From assembly GCA_950295325.1 (NCBI GenBank), contig OX485804.1:65440533-65504532 (forward strand): a stretch of 64,000 nucleotides of DNA, written 5' to 3'. Positions 46,957 through 60,221 of this stretch are shown here, one piece after another. The notes below the pieces were generated by a model, which saw only the letters and a list, made by a program, of their open reading frames with translations, did not search any database and was not told the DNA's origin. This stretch comes from Polytrichum commune (taxonomy: Eukaryota > Streptophyta > Polytrichopsida > Polytrichales > Polytrichaceae). A program made the translations under genes and the position numbers. Each line of letters begins with the position of its first letter. The first letter of the stretch is position 1.

Positions 46957-49900
46957 ATGTCTCGGACGGAACGTGAGAGGGAGCTGAGGATTCTAGGGAA
47001 TTTCTCTTCCACCAAGCAGGCAATTGCAGAGAGGGATAAAGAGGGGGAATCAAGAAGAGTTAGTAGTTTGCTGGCTGCCCAAGCTCTGGAAGGAGGGAGG
47101 GAGAGGGAGTTGGAAGGGGGATTAGGGGTGAGGAAAGTAGGGAATTTGTTGCTTGCTCCTCAAGCAATGGCAATGGAGAGAGAGAGGGAGGGTAACGAAG
47201 AGGAGCATAGTAGAGGCGGGAAGAGGTTGCGAGGTGCTGCTGCTGATCAGGTTATTAGTAGCCAAGGGAATATTAGGGGAGCGGGAGCAGCAGCGGGAAG
47301 TTACAAAGAGGAGGACGATGATTTGATGCTGGCGGGAGAGCTTGTCTCTCAGTATAAGTCTGCAATAGCTGAGTTGACATTCAACTCCAAGCCTATCATC
47401 ACAAATCTTACCATCATAGCTGGGGAGAATTCGCATGCTGCCCAGGGCATTGCAACTACTATATGCGACCACATTATAGCGGTACGCCAAATAGTTTTGA
47501 TTCTCTGCTTATCTTCACTATCCTCGCAGTGTATGGCCTGGGTCCTTACGCAGAGTTACTTTGATTCCTCTTGCTGAAAAATCCTGTATTCTCGTTACTT
47601 GCAGTTTATATTTGTGAGGAATGTTTGGAATAAGTGGAATGTGTGGACGGGACGCCCTTTGTGGGGTGACAGTGTCTATATTCATTGTTATATGTTAGCT
47701 CATCTCTTTAGAGATTTTGACCTCTCTTCTATTGTTCAGCTATCTTTAATATCTGTCGTTTCATGTTCCTTTTATCTGTGTAGTGTGGTGCCTCTTTGTA
47801 CTTCACGTTGTGAATGAAGCATTGAATTCAAGGTCATGATCACTGATAAGGATTAACATGTCTCGGAGATTCGTGTCCTACATGTCCTCACATTGTCAGG
47901 GTCTGACCCTTTGTCACGAAAAGCAAGGCCAACTACGGATTGAAACCGAAGTTGAGCACATTGAAGTGGATAGAGGAACAGTCACTAAGATGCATATCAT
48001 TCCATACTTCTATCTTAAACCCATTTACGACTAGATCAAATATTCAAACAGTCCACAATTTTGATTACCAACTTCTACACTTGTCTGCTCTTCCTTGCGT
48101 ATTGCTTGCTTTTGGAACATGCAGCTCTGTACATAGGTCAATTGTAAAGTTGGCTCTCTTTGCCATTATAAATTTCCACATCTTCCTACATTATATCCTG
48201 TAGGCCTCTCCATTGCATATTGTCAGGTTTGTGTAGGTGCCTACATGAGCCATAGAGCTAGCCGGAGACCTGTCTTTGTTGAGACCCTTACATTCCTATG
48301 AGGGGCATACCTTTATTGTATGAAACTGATACGAACTTGGAGAAGTTATGTCTTGACATGGAACACAACAAGTAAAGGACCATATATTTATCAGTGGTTA
48401 GTGTGCATGTATTGAAAGAGCTGGTTGGCATGTAGCTTAGAGTGATCATCTTTTTGCACATTCAGCTGAAGAATCTGCACTATTTCTTCTTATATACAGA
48501 AATTCCATGATGGGGGGAGATTGGGTATGCAGACTGCCCACACAGTCTGTCCGTGAGTGCATCAAGTTTAGAATTCCACAGGGTGCTTAGTATATCTAAT
48601 CTGTTTGCCCTATAAGGTTCTGCACCATAGTACTTGTCTCCTTCTGTCAGGTGCTCTGTGCTTTGATAAAGTCCTACAGAATCACAAATAGGATGAGTCG
48701 AGTGAAAGTAAAAGATACGGTTTTCAGGAAGGGAGAAATAACTACTAGGTCTTTCAAACAGGGAAACCCTAATTCTTCTAGATTGGTTGGACTCGTGGTG
48801 TTTCCTTGACTTTTATTTTCATAGTAGCCACTTAAAGTAGGGAATTTGGTACTTTGAACTTAAACTTAAACTTAAATTTGTCACTTTGAACTTGTCACTT
48901 AAACTTTGACTTCCACTATTTTGTATATGTATTGTTCTTTATAGTACAATCTACCAAAGCCCCTCCAATCATTCTCAAGTTTTATGGAAACGTCTGAGCA
49001 CTGTTGGATTTCCATAGAGGTGCACCCTGATACTGAATGACGACATGCCATCTCTACTTTCTTGTTGTTGACCTCTGCCCTTGGTCATCTCACATGGGGT
49101 CTGTATATTTGTGATGAAGGACATTGAAACCTTGTTAACATTGAAAGTTATTGATGAAAACATCTGGGTTTGTTTGTTCATAGGTTCCAAAGGAGCAGAA
49201 GCTTCCGTCATTGTACCTCCTTGACAGCATTGTGAAGAACATTGGAGGCGAATATGTGACGTACTTTGCTGCACGTCTGCCTGAGGTACATTATGTTTCT
49301 TGTCAAAAATTATCAATCTTCTAGTAGGTTAGCTTGTTGACCAAGATACTTGGTCAGGTTAAGGGTGCATGCAGGGTGTGCATTCATTTGGACTTGACAG
49401 TTCAATCACCCTACCCACCTCATTTTATTGACGGAAATTGTAACTCTGCTTTCTAGGTGGTCTGAAAGTGAAAGGGTTTTTTCAGGCCTGCCTCTCTTCT
49501 CCTTCCCAATCTGACCATGGCAAGGGTATGTTATTACGATAATCCTAGCCCAAAGAGAGCTTGTAATGTTGTAGGGTTTGAATGTCTCTATGTTGATTGC
49601 AGAAAGACTGATTGTTCAATGCTGATCTGGTTTTCCTCGATGCAGGTTTTCATGACAGCTTATCGACAAGTAGAACCCAACCTCTACACGGCCATGCAAC
49701 ACCTGTTCTGGACTTGGCGAGATGTATTTCCACCAATTCCTTTGAGAGCTATCGAGACAAAGTTACAATTTAACCCTAAGCCTAACGGACCTACAACTAG
49801 CACCCAAGTGACAAGAACTGTGGACTCTCCTTCTGTACGGCCCGGGCATGGTATTCATGTGAATCCGAAGTACTTGGAACAACGTCAACTATTACAACAG

Positions 49901-52900
49901 TCGAGAACAAACAGGGTCTGGTTTCTAATACCTCTTATATATTTGTCAATTCCTTGTGGGAGCCCTTATTATATTCAGTGACTTCACTTATTTTCTCCAT
50001 CATTTAAGGTTTTTCTTTGTGTCTCCTTCTCCCTGCATTCCCAAGAACCTACTTGTCCATGTCATTACCTCTTATTTCAAACCCTGGAACATATCTGGAA
50101 ATTTTTGGGATGTTCTGCATCAAGTAGTTGGGATTTATGGTGCCGGGTACCTATGAATCAGGACTGGTGGTTCTGCACTAATTTCTTAGTTCTGATGGAT
50201 AGCTTAAAATAGGCCATGCAAAGATTTACTGGTTCTTTATTTGTCATATATCAGTCCCTTTTTTTTTTAATTGGTGGATCACTACCAATTGAGAGAATTG
50301 TTTGCACTTTGTTTAACAGACTGAGGGAGTGGCTGCTGCTGAAAGTAATGGAGATGCCCAAGTAAGGCAAATGGAGAGACCTGCACTTCGGGAAACCTCC
50401 AAGGGATGGCCAGATGCTCAGAGACCAACTGTATGTTTCCACATCATTGTAGTTTATTTTCTGATACTCAGATTTCTGCTTCGTTTCTTTGTACTATTTT
50501 TCCACCTTTCCGCCTAGTTTCTTGCTCTTGTGGTCTAATTTTTGGATAAATATCTCTCTTGCTAAGTCAGTACCAATTCGGAGGTTTTATTTCATCTGAT
50601 TGTGATCTTTGTGTGTGTGTCTGAGCAGATTGTGCCACTTAACCAGCGAGACCATTATGTGGAACCAACTTATACCAAGGCCCCTCCATTGGAGTATGAT
50701 TACGATTTTGAAAGGCGGGGGGTTCTTAGGCCTGATCTCAGTAACTCTAGAAATCTAGAGAGGCGAGAGCAGGGAGATAGTGGTAGATGGGTTAGGGATG
50801 GGGATACAATGAAAGAGCATGCAGCTGCTGATGAGCGGCCACAACGGTACCCTCGCCGAAATGGCAATGATTCTATTCAGGGTCAAGGAGCAAGACCATC
50901 AGGTCTAGATGGACAAGGTTATAACCGTCCCCCTGGTCCCGGAAGAGGGGGTGCATTTCCTCCGTCACATTCTTTGGATTGGGATACTCGAGGCAGAGGT
51001 GGAGAAGGCCGGGGCCTGAGGATGGATAGTCGAGGTCTTGGACTTGAGGCTGCAGAAGGAAGGGGTCATAGGGTAGGACCAGAGGGTGGAGTAGGACAAG
51101 GGTTCAGATTGAACAGTAGAGGTCTTGGGCCAGAAGTTGGAGGACAGGTCCAGAGGATGGACAGTCGAGGCCTAGGGCGAGGAAGTCAGGGTTCAGCACT
51201 TGATGGTCGTGGATTTGGACCTGAGATGCGGGGTGTAGGATTGGAGAGTAGGGCTTTACGACCAGATCCTTCAGTCACAGGACCGGATACACGCATTCCA
51301 CGAGTGGATGGCAGCTTAGGATCTGAGGTGCATGGGAGGGACAGTTGGCAGAATGTAGAAGAGGAAGAATATGTTTGGGAAGATATGAAACCACAGGTGA
51401 GGGAACAAGATCAAAGGGTTGGGGATGAGAAAGTGGATGACTGGTATGCTGGTGACAAACCATTAGGAAGGCCAGGCAGTGCTAGTGGCCGTGGGCGAGG
51501 GTCTGGGATGGACACTACTGGAGGTGTGGACAGTTGGCGTAGACCTGGGGGTACCCAGTCTGAGCAGTATGCTGCTGCTTCAGTTATTCGGGCTACTCTT
51601 CGCAGAGTAGGACTTCTTTGTAAACATTGTCTGATAATAGAGACTGAATCCGTATTGTCAGATCTTGTGCTGCATCTGTTCACGTTCTACAGGTCCCTTT
51701 TTGTGGGTCGAGGGACTTGACTTTTGCTTGTTTGTATGCAGTCTCTTTTCTAGAGTGCAATTTAGATACTGTATATCACCAGATAACCTTGAATTATTTA
51801 CGGCATTGTTTTGGAATTGGTTCATTTGAGCTCTCTCTAAGCAGCCTGTAGAGTGACCAGAATATGCAACAATTCCTCTCCTAGTGATCCTTTACTGAGT
51901 TCGAGTGAGGGTGTATGTTGACAGGAGTCTGAGGAGCGCAGTCGACTTGCTATGTCCCAAGGTGGTCATGGTTCTCGTGTAGCACAGGAAATGGACATGG
52001 ATGGAGCAGGTCTGGGTCCACACTCGGTGCCTGGTCTGCAGTCTACACAGACTCAGTTGCCTTCTCTTCAGGTACATGCTTTTGAGATTATTATCGAAGT
52101 CATGAGTTTTCTTGTTTCTGTAATGTAGTTCCTTTCTCAAATTTTCCAATTTATCCAGGGTTCAGAAAATTTCGTGCAGATCTAGGAGCCACATATTTGA
52201 GACTGTGTCCTCTCTTGTTTTCAGCCTGTCTCCTTGCAAGTAATGTCCACAGAAACTGGTAAAGTAAAAATGTGTTAATGACAGTTCACTTTCTGCAGGT
52301 GAATGCTCCACATTTCAGTGTGCCTTTACCTTCTGCAAATTTGCCATCACGTTCAGGGACACCTCCGATGCCACCCTCTACTGCTGGAGGTTCTGTGCAA
52401 AGTGGTCCAGGACCATATGGATTTCGACAGAATTTTTCTTCTAACCCTACACAAGTGTCACCTTACAACAATTTCTCTCCAGTGACACCCTCAAGTGCAC
52501 CCTTTTCGCAACCTTCATCAGATTGGCAACTTCCCCTGAGTACTCCTTCTCTTCCTCGTCAAGCACTTCCTTTGCCTCAGCAGCAAGTAAAGGAGGAGCA
52601 GGTCAATAATGCTCAGCCCATGCAGGAACAACCACCTTTACTGCCTGCCCCCCAAGGGCTACCACCTCCATTGCCCCTGTTGTCCCAAGTTCCACCATCT
52701 TTACTGTCCCAGTTACCAACTTTTTCTCAAAGTCAGCAGTCTGGGCAGCCACCTTCAGGTGGTCCACACCAACAATTTTCCCCACAAACTCAGTCTTCAG
52801 TGGTAACGTCACAAGCCCAACAGGCTCAGATTAGTGAATATCAGCAGCCAACCCAAATACCTCCACCCTCGAATGGCCAAACTGATGTCCAATTACCTTT

Positions 52901-54668
52901 AGATTCTGCAGCCATTTCTGAGCTTCTGAAGCTTGTTCGACAGCTGCCAGCTTCACAAAATCAGATACAATCTCAACAAGGACAATCCCAGTCCCAGTCC
53001 CATTCTCAATCCCAGTCCCAATCCCAGTCGCAGTCCCAGAATGTTCTACCACAGGGCAATGCAGGTCTTAGTCAGACCTTGCAGAGTGTCCCAGGGCCAT
53101 CCCCTAATCCTGGTGGCCCTACTTTAAGCTTCATGCAAACATCAGTGTACAATCCGCTTATGCAGGTGGGAAACCATGGGGGACACTACTCTACAGGGCC
53201 TGGGCAAATGCTGCCTTCTATGCTTTATTCTTCCCAGCTGTATCCCCGTCCCAGTCAGCCCCCTCTCCCTCCTGGTCCTCGTCCACAAACTGCAACAACT
53301 GGGAATTCTGTTCCTCAGCCTCCTCCTGCACAAGCACCTTTAGCAGCCCCCATGAGTCAATATGACACTCTGTTTAAGTCACTTCTAGCACAGGGTTTGA
53401 TATCGGCTCCTGCACCAACAGCCACTTCAAGTGTTCCTCCACAAATTATGGGATTCCAAGCTGGTGTGGCTGCTGTTAATGCCAATTCAACCTTTTTTAA
53501 CCCGGGGACATTGCAAGCAGTGTCGAGTGTGCAGACATTTGCATTCTCATCGGCACTTGTGTCATCAATTACTCCTGTAGCAGACAATGCAACTACATAT
53601 ACAGATGCTGCAGCCACAACAAGCCAGACTGTGGTGGTTAAGGATGATCCAATTGGCACAGAGTTCAGACCAGAGATTTTGAAGGAAAGGCATGAAGTTG
53701 TAATTGATGCATTGTATAGCGATTTTCCTCGGCAGTGCAAAACCTGTGGTTTGAGGTTCCTGGAGCAGGAGGCTCACAGCAAGCACATGGATTGGCATGT
53801 ATCAAGGAACCGGCGGCAAAAATCACAGAAGAAGGTGTCAAGGAAGTGGTTTGTCAGTGGGAAAGAGTGGCTGAGTGGTACAGGAGCATCGACTACAGAA
53901 GTAGCTCCTTCTTTCTTTGCTGCAGAGGTTGGGGCAGCTCCTCTGACAGTGGATGAGGGTGAGAACATGGCCGTCCCAGCAGACTACAATCAGAATACTT
54001 GTGCTTTATGTGGGGAAACATTTGATGACTTCTATAGTGATGAGAAAGATGAATGGATGTACAAGGGTGCGGTTTACATGAATGTTCCTCCTGGGGCCTC
54101 CTTTGAGGGCCTCGATGCTGCAACTTTGGGCCCAATTGTACACGCCAAGTGCCAGACAGAATCGGCAGCTACAGCAGAACTAAGTGACGAGAGTGAAGAG
54201 GTAAGAGCTTTCATTATGTCGATGTTTGGCATATCACTAAGAACTGTGACTCCAGGAAGAGTGATGTGATGAAGGACTGCTAGGTTCTGCATTTGTTGGT
54301 AGATAGCACATCAAATGGATGTTTCAACTAGTCTGAGATCATATTGAGTTGGAAGTTTTGTAATCATGTGGGTGGTTGGACATATTGGAATATCAGGTGC
54401 AGCCAGAGTTGATGGCAGCTGATAGTGTACGCATGGAATTAGATGGGGGAGGAGGAGATGATACAGCGATGCCTTTACTTGACAATTTTGATTCTTTGGA
54501 CGGCAAGGTATGCCCTTGTATCTGGTTAATTTGTGTCCTTGTACACAAGAAAGCAAGCTTAATCTGTGTGTTGCACAAGCTATGGCATGTTGTTACTAAT
54601 TTGTACTGCTGTTTTTGCAGGAAGAGAGTAGCGAAATGGAAAACAGAAGAAAGCGAGTTCGGTACTAA
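46957..54668 (+). CDS. PCFS4-like: PCF11/PCFS4-like cleavage and polyadenylation factor, nine coding exons
   Basis: Exons: 46957-47481, 49184-49285, 49646-49915, 50320-50430, 50629-51606, 51925-52071, 52299-54200, 54397-54507, 54621-54668. All introns are phase 0 and GT-AG; the product is 1397 residues. Only the exon 5 donor (AGA|GTAGGA) is weak. Residues about 130-270 form the CTD-interaction domain that binds phosphorylated RNA polymerase II CTD ([60 protein letters not shown]). Exon 5 is Gly/Arg-rich with repeated SRGLG motifs; exon 7 begins Pro/Gln-rich with a Ser-Gln run. Two zinc-binding segments follow: CKTCGLRF with HSKHMDWH, and CALCGETF with HAKC, around a conserved [13 protein letters not shown]. 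The C-terminus is basic (RRKRVRY). In Arabidopsis PCFS4 acts in mRNA 3'-end formation and alternative polyadenylation, including FCA. Here the gene looks intact. Confidence 0.93.
47482..49183 (+). other. first intron of the PCF11-like gene
   Basis: 1.7 kb with donor GCG|GTACGC and acceptor TTCATAG|GTTCCA, within the CTD-interaction domain. It is T-rich and I see no nested gene in it. Confidence 0.85.
52975..53040 (+). repeat. Ser-Gln coding microsatellite in PCF11-like exon 7
   Basis: A degenerate TCNCAG hexamer array encodes about ten Ser-Gln pairs in a Pro/Gln-rich linker. It is in frame and may vary in length between individuals. Confidence 0.9.
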
Positions 54669-55480
54669 CATGCCATCTGTGCTGGTGTAAGCCAGACAAT
54701 TGTAACAATATCTCTGAACAAAGTTAGGGCAACAGTTGACAAGTTGAGGATGACGAGTCCTCTAAATTTACATGATCCCACATTTGGTTGCATCAGGCAG
54801 CATCTTAGAAGAGGTCTGATGGAAGGGTGTCTTAAAATGGATGAATGACGTTCAAGAGTGGCTTGAGAAAAGTTCAAGCCCTTTGGTTACACCTGTGCTG
54901 TCTGAGACAGGCGTCTCTGTGTGTGCCATGTCTTTGTCTATCTTGGTTGACTTGAAACACTCTGGTGTCTGTCAAGAGCACTAACTTACATCCAGGTTAT
55001 TCAGGTTATGCAGAAGCTCCTTCTGAGGATTGAACTGAGTGCTAAGGTAGTTGAGAGTTGCAAACCAGGATAAATGTTGCATATGGAAAATGTTTGTTGC
55101 TGACAGGTGTTTTGATGAGATGGCGCACTTCTGCTCGTCTTTCTACATGAATGAAGGCAATTACTATCTTGAAAGGGCTTGACATGGTCAGGGATTTTGT
55201 GCTCAGGGTTTAGCCTTGTCAAATGTAGCTGTGATCTAGAGGATCTGTGTGCTTTTAGTAGTGTCCAGGTATACAAGGTTGGGTTTATATAGTGTGGCCT
55301 TGTGAATGAGAGGATTGTACCTGGACATTGATTTGTAGAGCTTCTGAGAGCACATGTAGGGTAAACACCTGATTATTGAAGTACTCACCGGAATGGATGG
55401 CGCCCAAAGCATGTGTGACTCATCTTTTGCTGCTTTGTTTTATACATATTGGAATAAATATGGAACTCACAATCTCATTG
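54669..55480 (+). other. 3' UTR of the PCF11-like gene
   Basis: Sequence after the TAA stop has no coding potential. A canonical AATAAA lies at 55453-55458, about 785 bases after the stop, so the transcript end is probably near 55475. Earlier non-canonical sites cannot be excluded. Confidence 0.5.
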
Positions 55481-55489
55481 TTTTCAAAG

Positions 55490-56460
55490 CTTATTAATTT
55501 ATATCACCTTCTACTGTAGCTGGACTGAATGTGAATTTATGAGTGGATGCCACCCTTTTACCAAGCTTATGTATTGTAAGGTAGTTTTTATTGACAGTGC
55601 AGTCAGGGCAAGCCCAATTTGCATTTTCTTCTCTAATTGTTTGCCATTTTAAGCTTCCACTCTTGCTTATGCTCTCCATTATTTTTTGTGCCTGTGTGAG
55701 TTCTAGTTTGGTTGTTTCTTAGTGTCAAGTGCATTATCATTTGTTCTTCACATCAAATCATGTCCATTACTATATTAGCTGACCATATTCTACAATATTT
55801 TCATCTTGACATCATTGTACAGAAATGGTAGTGTTTACAGGACAATTTCCCCTTTCTGAGCAAGTTGGATTATAGCAGTTGGCTCCTCTCAGTATGCTGC
55901 CACCTCCCCACATTTTGCAAATCACTTCCTATAGCTTTTATTGTAGTAAAGTATTGCATCTATTTACACGTAGAATTGCCTCGCACAATGGAGTCTCCTA
56001 GATGTGGTAAAGTCGTCAACAGTGTGTTGCATCCAAGTGATCCGTCCAGTACAGTTGTATGTAACCTACAGTAACAATATACAGATTTTATCTGCATCCT
56101 ACTCCTGGACAGTGATTTTCAATCTGGCTATTTGCCAGTGATTTGCGTCCCAAAAAATAGGATACAGAAAATTCTCTGCATATTCTTTGACTTTTGTTAA
56201 TGAAATAGCTAGAATTATCCTTTGAATAAGATCACCAACTTTTTGATGAATGTGTATAAATTTGGATGAATCGTGTATAATTATCCATATGCGGTTTCGT
56301 CACTCCAGTGGTTGTATCCAATGTTCCTCTCATGAAAACTTGAAATAAAAAATCACTGCTCCTGGATAATGGCAGCGCACTAGATTCTGTGAGTTCTTGG
56401 GGAATATTAAACCATGTCAAGGTTCCTATATTTATGAAGTCACATGGGTGTGGACTATAC
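55490..56460. other. non-genic DNA
   Basis: No gene is supportable. Confidence 0.4.
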
Positions 56461-56467
56461 TGTTTTT

Positions 56468-56950
56468 GGTATTTAGTGTCATGTACACTATCTGTGAAGG
56501 GCCTAAACTAGATGCCTAGAGGTCTCAAAGTGTCCGCCCACTGATTGCCAATATGATTCCATTCGTCAACATAGTAACTTCTTTAAGTGAAAAATATCAA
56601 CATTATGACATTTAAAGTAGCACATTGGGATACTTTACATGATAGTCTTGTATTTTAGTATGCAAAGTTGGAGATGTTTTTGAGCGTACTCCACAAGAGG
56701 AAGATATTCTCGAGCATACAAATGGCAAATGTCATTTGTGTACACTTTAGTCAACTTGTAAACCATTGTGTAGCATAGGCATGCACCTCATAACATTATT
56801 GAACATACTCATGCCAAGATATTGGTAAGCGCACTTGAACACCAAGTGTCATGAGGTGACACTTATGTTGAAGTTCTTAATCATCAATGTAACCCAACAT
56901 ACACCTCAAAAGGGCAAGTGACACTATTATGTAATGTGACACTAAATACC
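56468..56950. mobile_element. non-autonomous DNA transposon with TIRs, copy 2
   Basis: About 483 bp bounded by GGTATTTAGTGTCA and TGACACTAAATACC; homologous to 10129-10645 in the same orientation. Here the inverted repeat clearly continues outward: ACTATACTGTTTTTGG on the left against ACTACACCATTTATGG inverted from the right, so the real element may be about 14 bases longer on each side. The outermost right sequence inverted begins CACTACACC, which recalls CACTA elements. No coding capacity. Confidence 0.75.
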
Positions 56951-56959
56951 ATAAATGGT

Positions 56960-58179
56960 GTAGTGTGATGCAACTCCCTTTCTTCATCTATGTTGCTTTT
57001 ACATTGACCAATCAATAGTAGGAAAAAATTCTATTTTTATCTTATTCTAAGTGTATAATCAATGTAACAACTTTCTATTTTAGTAGTAGACATCGTTGGC
57101 GGCAGTAAATTGACTAACTAAGTACAAAATTAATTATTGTGTTTCTGTTTCACAATTCGTTGGAATTGTGCAGTCCGGCTAGATGTTCACAACATTTATT
57201 TCAAACAGACTGTGCACTGTGGCCCAGGAAAATTCTCCAATATTTTATTTGGACTAGCAATTACATTGTGAGCATAATGACATTAAAATTGTGTGAATCA
57301 TAGGATAGTTAATATTTATAGACATGTTCAATGTCATAAACCTCATTGGACCCTTTCTAGTCACAAAGGGTTTCCAAAGTGGACAATGTTGATTCTTGAT
57401 ATTTTGTCTCCTTCATTGCGTTTTTAGTCCCTAAGATATTAGAATTAGTGTGCATGTTGAAATATATAGTTGCCCACTTTGAGGAAAAAATAGATGTTGG
57501 AATTGGGGTTATTGACAAATTTGGCGCTTCTATTGTACTTCTAGGAGGGAGGGTGAAAACAATGATCACTATATGGATCCCGAAATGTTATTTAAAGAAA
57601 ATCCAACACCAAATTTGGGTTAGATTGATTCAATTGATGTTAAATGAGGGTGAATGAGCAATACAACAGTAGTGGCAATGTTTTTTTTCCTGACTCTTCC
57701 CCCCCTCCCAAAGGTGTTTGAGAGTCTAGACAAAAGGGCCTTTCATTGGGACTTGTCTAACTCCCGTGCATGATTCATTCATGGGTTGTCTAGCCTTTGT
57801 GCATAATTTCTTTGGAGTTGTTCGAGTTCAATCATCAATTGCTTAGTGCATTCTAAGTACAACAAAATATAGTTAGTCAACATTCCATGATTGATTAATC
57901 AACCACTTAATTGATTGAGGTACCACTAAGATACATTATACACTCATGTGCTTGTATAAAATTGGTTGCTTGTATGAACTATGCAACCAATTTTAAAGAA
58001 CAAATAATGAGAGTTGTTGCAAATCCTTGAAGGTTTAAAATGTCCATCATGGGGTCTCAAGATACTTCGCAGGGGTGTTAGGGTTTTTTTTTCCCCTTCC
58101 CTCAAAACCAAAAATGTCAAAAGTGAACCCACCTAAAATTATCCCATTTATCAATTACACCCTTCTAATAGGACCATAC

Positions 58180-58214
<35 letters not shown>

Positions 58215-58840
58215 AAAAAAAAATAGACAAATTTGGGCTTGTCTATATTACCTATACTCAAATGCATGCCAAGTATATCTTATCATTGTTGTTACATATG
58301 ACTATACTCTCAATTCCTCTTTGTAATAGGTTGTGTTGATTATAATTTCATTCTCATAAGAAAAAGAAACTTTGCCCAATGCACCTCTGGAGGAAGAAGT
58401 TATTAACCTTGGAGACCATGAGAACTCATCATGGCTGGATATTGAACACGGAGAATACTTAGAACAACCACCCATCATGGCGACCTTGCAAGTTGATCAC
58501 AGGGCTTGAATGCATCAGAACCTCGATGATATTAACATTGAAATATTCAAAGTGGTGTCGGATAACATAAATGTGTATGCACATCTAATGGGAGATGTGA
58601 AATATATTTGTGGCAGTCAGGAGAAGTTGATTGTCTGACACTACAATCGCATAACCAATTTACACCAATCTCATGTTTGCGTGCTGGTGACTACACTCTT
58701 AGGAGGCACAGAGGGTTTCTACAAATAATGGGCTCCTGAAAGATGAACAATAAGAAAATTGCCCCTGCTATAGAGCATCCAGTTGATTGCCACCTTGTCG
58801 TTTTCACATGAACTGTTTGACACATTTAGGTTTTCTGTGC
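56960..58840. other. non-genic DNA
   Basis: There is no supportable gene. A C-rich run lies near 57700-57708. Confidence 0.4.
58182..58211. repeat. (TG)n microsatellite
   Basis: About 14 perfect TG units followed by T and A runs. Confidence 0.95.
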
Positions 58841-58852
58841 CCATGGTAGGAC

Positions 58853-60221
58853 CAATGGTCGGGGAAATGTGACGGCTAGTTCATTATCAGCCGATGGATT
58901 TCCCCTCATGACCGGTCCAAATTTCCAACCATCGGATGGCAATCCGACTGTAATTTCAATCCTCTGGCAATTAGTCGATGGACTAGAAAATGTCTTGGAA
59001 ATGTAGCCGATTCTTCTTGTGAGTTATTGGATTTCAGCCAGAAGAAGTATTCAAATACTGGCCGATACCCGGGAAATGGTAACCGATATCCTCCGGGTCA
59101 TGAGCATGGGTATCTGAGTGCACATACGTATCGAGGGATGCATGTCAGGTCATGACTTAGAGAGTGCTTTGGACTTTCAAAAAACTTATTATGAAGCGGT
59201 TTGTAGTGCTTTAGAGACAAGATTTGTTGATAATGACATTATAGATTGTTTTAAAATTCTTAATCCTTTACACATGCCTCGTAGACAAGTAGGTTTAGCT
59301 TCTTGGGGTGTTGTGGAGTTGGATAGGTTGTTGCAGCAATACGGTGTACAAAAAATGCAAGGAGTTCAAGTCCTTCCGCCGTTGGTGAATGCAACATTGT
59401 GCAAGCAATAATTTTTTGCTTTCAAGATACAAGGAAGTACAGAGTGGATGGATCTTACTTTTGTAGATGTATGGACATCAATTTCTTGGTCTCCATATTT
59501 GAAAGTGAAGTATTCTAACCTTCTTATTCTTGCTGAGATTGCTAAGTGCCAATGTGTGAGTACTGCAACATGTGAAAGGGCGTTTTCTGTTCAAAATACT
59601 ATTAAACAAAAACATCGTAATCGAATGTCTACATCTAACTTAGAAAGTATGATGCGTGTTGCTATAGAAAGCCCAGACAATGATTTTGATGACATTCTAA
59701 CAAGTGCTCTAGATCTTTGGAAGGATGTTGCTAAGTTTCGCTATTTGTATAGCAATCCAGAGCGCTATTTGTCTGGGGCATCTGATGATGCACTTGAGGA
59801 AGTACCCTAAACCTTAAACTTTTTGAATTATGCAACCTTTCCATGACCAAATCCAATTGCTTCTATGAAGAATTGGGGGACCCTTGGCCTTCAAGCGGTG
59901 AAGGCATTGCTAGGTTCAATTCCTGCCAAGGATATTAACTCTTCAAATTTAAAGTTTTGAACATGCCTTTCTTTTCACTTATTCAAGATTTTGTACTAAG
60001 AAACGATTCCTAATAACTTTTCATACATTTTTTAAACAATTAGTGCCAATATGAATTCCATTTAATCGGATATTGGCCAATGAAAATATGAAAATATAAG
60101 CAATTGGCCGATTGATTTTACAAAAGACGAGCTCTTGCCGATGTAAATTGGAAAAAATCCGACCCTTCGTAGCAATTACCGGCAATTAGCCACTAAGGCT
60201 TCAAAAACTTCCCGAACTCTG
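58853..60221 (+). mobile_element. internally deleted hAT transposon with intact TSD
   Basis: 1369 bp. Perfect 8-bp direct repeats GGTAGGAC flank it (58845-58852 and 60222-60229), the length typical of hAT. The left end CAATGGTCGGGGAAATG and the inverted right end CAGAGTTCGGGAAGTTT form an imperfect TIR. Subterminal CCGAT/ATCGG motifs recur at both ends (for example GCCGATGG, GGCCGATAC, GGCCGATTG), likely old transposase-binding sites. Only the C-terminal third of a transposase remains, so the copy is non-autonomous. Confidence 0.82.
59118..59810 (+). pseudogene. hAT transposase C-terminal remnant
   Basis: One frame with an in-frame TAA at 59409-59411. The first part has FQKTYYEAVCSALETRFVDN and MPRRQVGLASWG; the second contains the hAT dimerisation region, KYSNLLILAEIAKCQCVS, TCERAFSVQNTIKQKHRNRM and NLESMMRVAIE. 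The N-terminal zinc finger and most of the RNase H-like catalytic fold are absent, deleted before or during proliferation. It resembles the ZNF862-like hAT group. Confidence 0.8.

Noticed and set aside
46422-47053. Minus-strand open frames of up to 197 codons over the PCF11-like 5' end
   Set aside because: They are Pro/Ser-rich products of the GC-rich, purine-rich leader and first exon read backwards; the sense gene has conserved domains and clean splicing.
56468-56950. Firm CACTA superfamily assignment for the TIR element
   Set aside because: The outermost bases suggest CACTA in one end only and I find no matching 3-bp target duplication.
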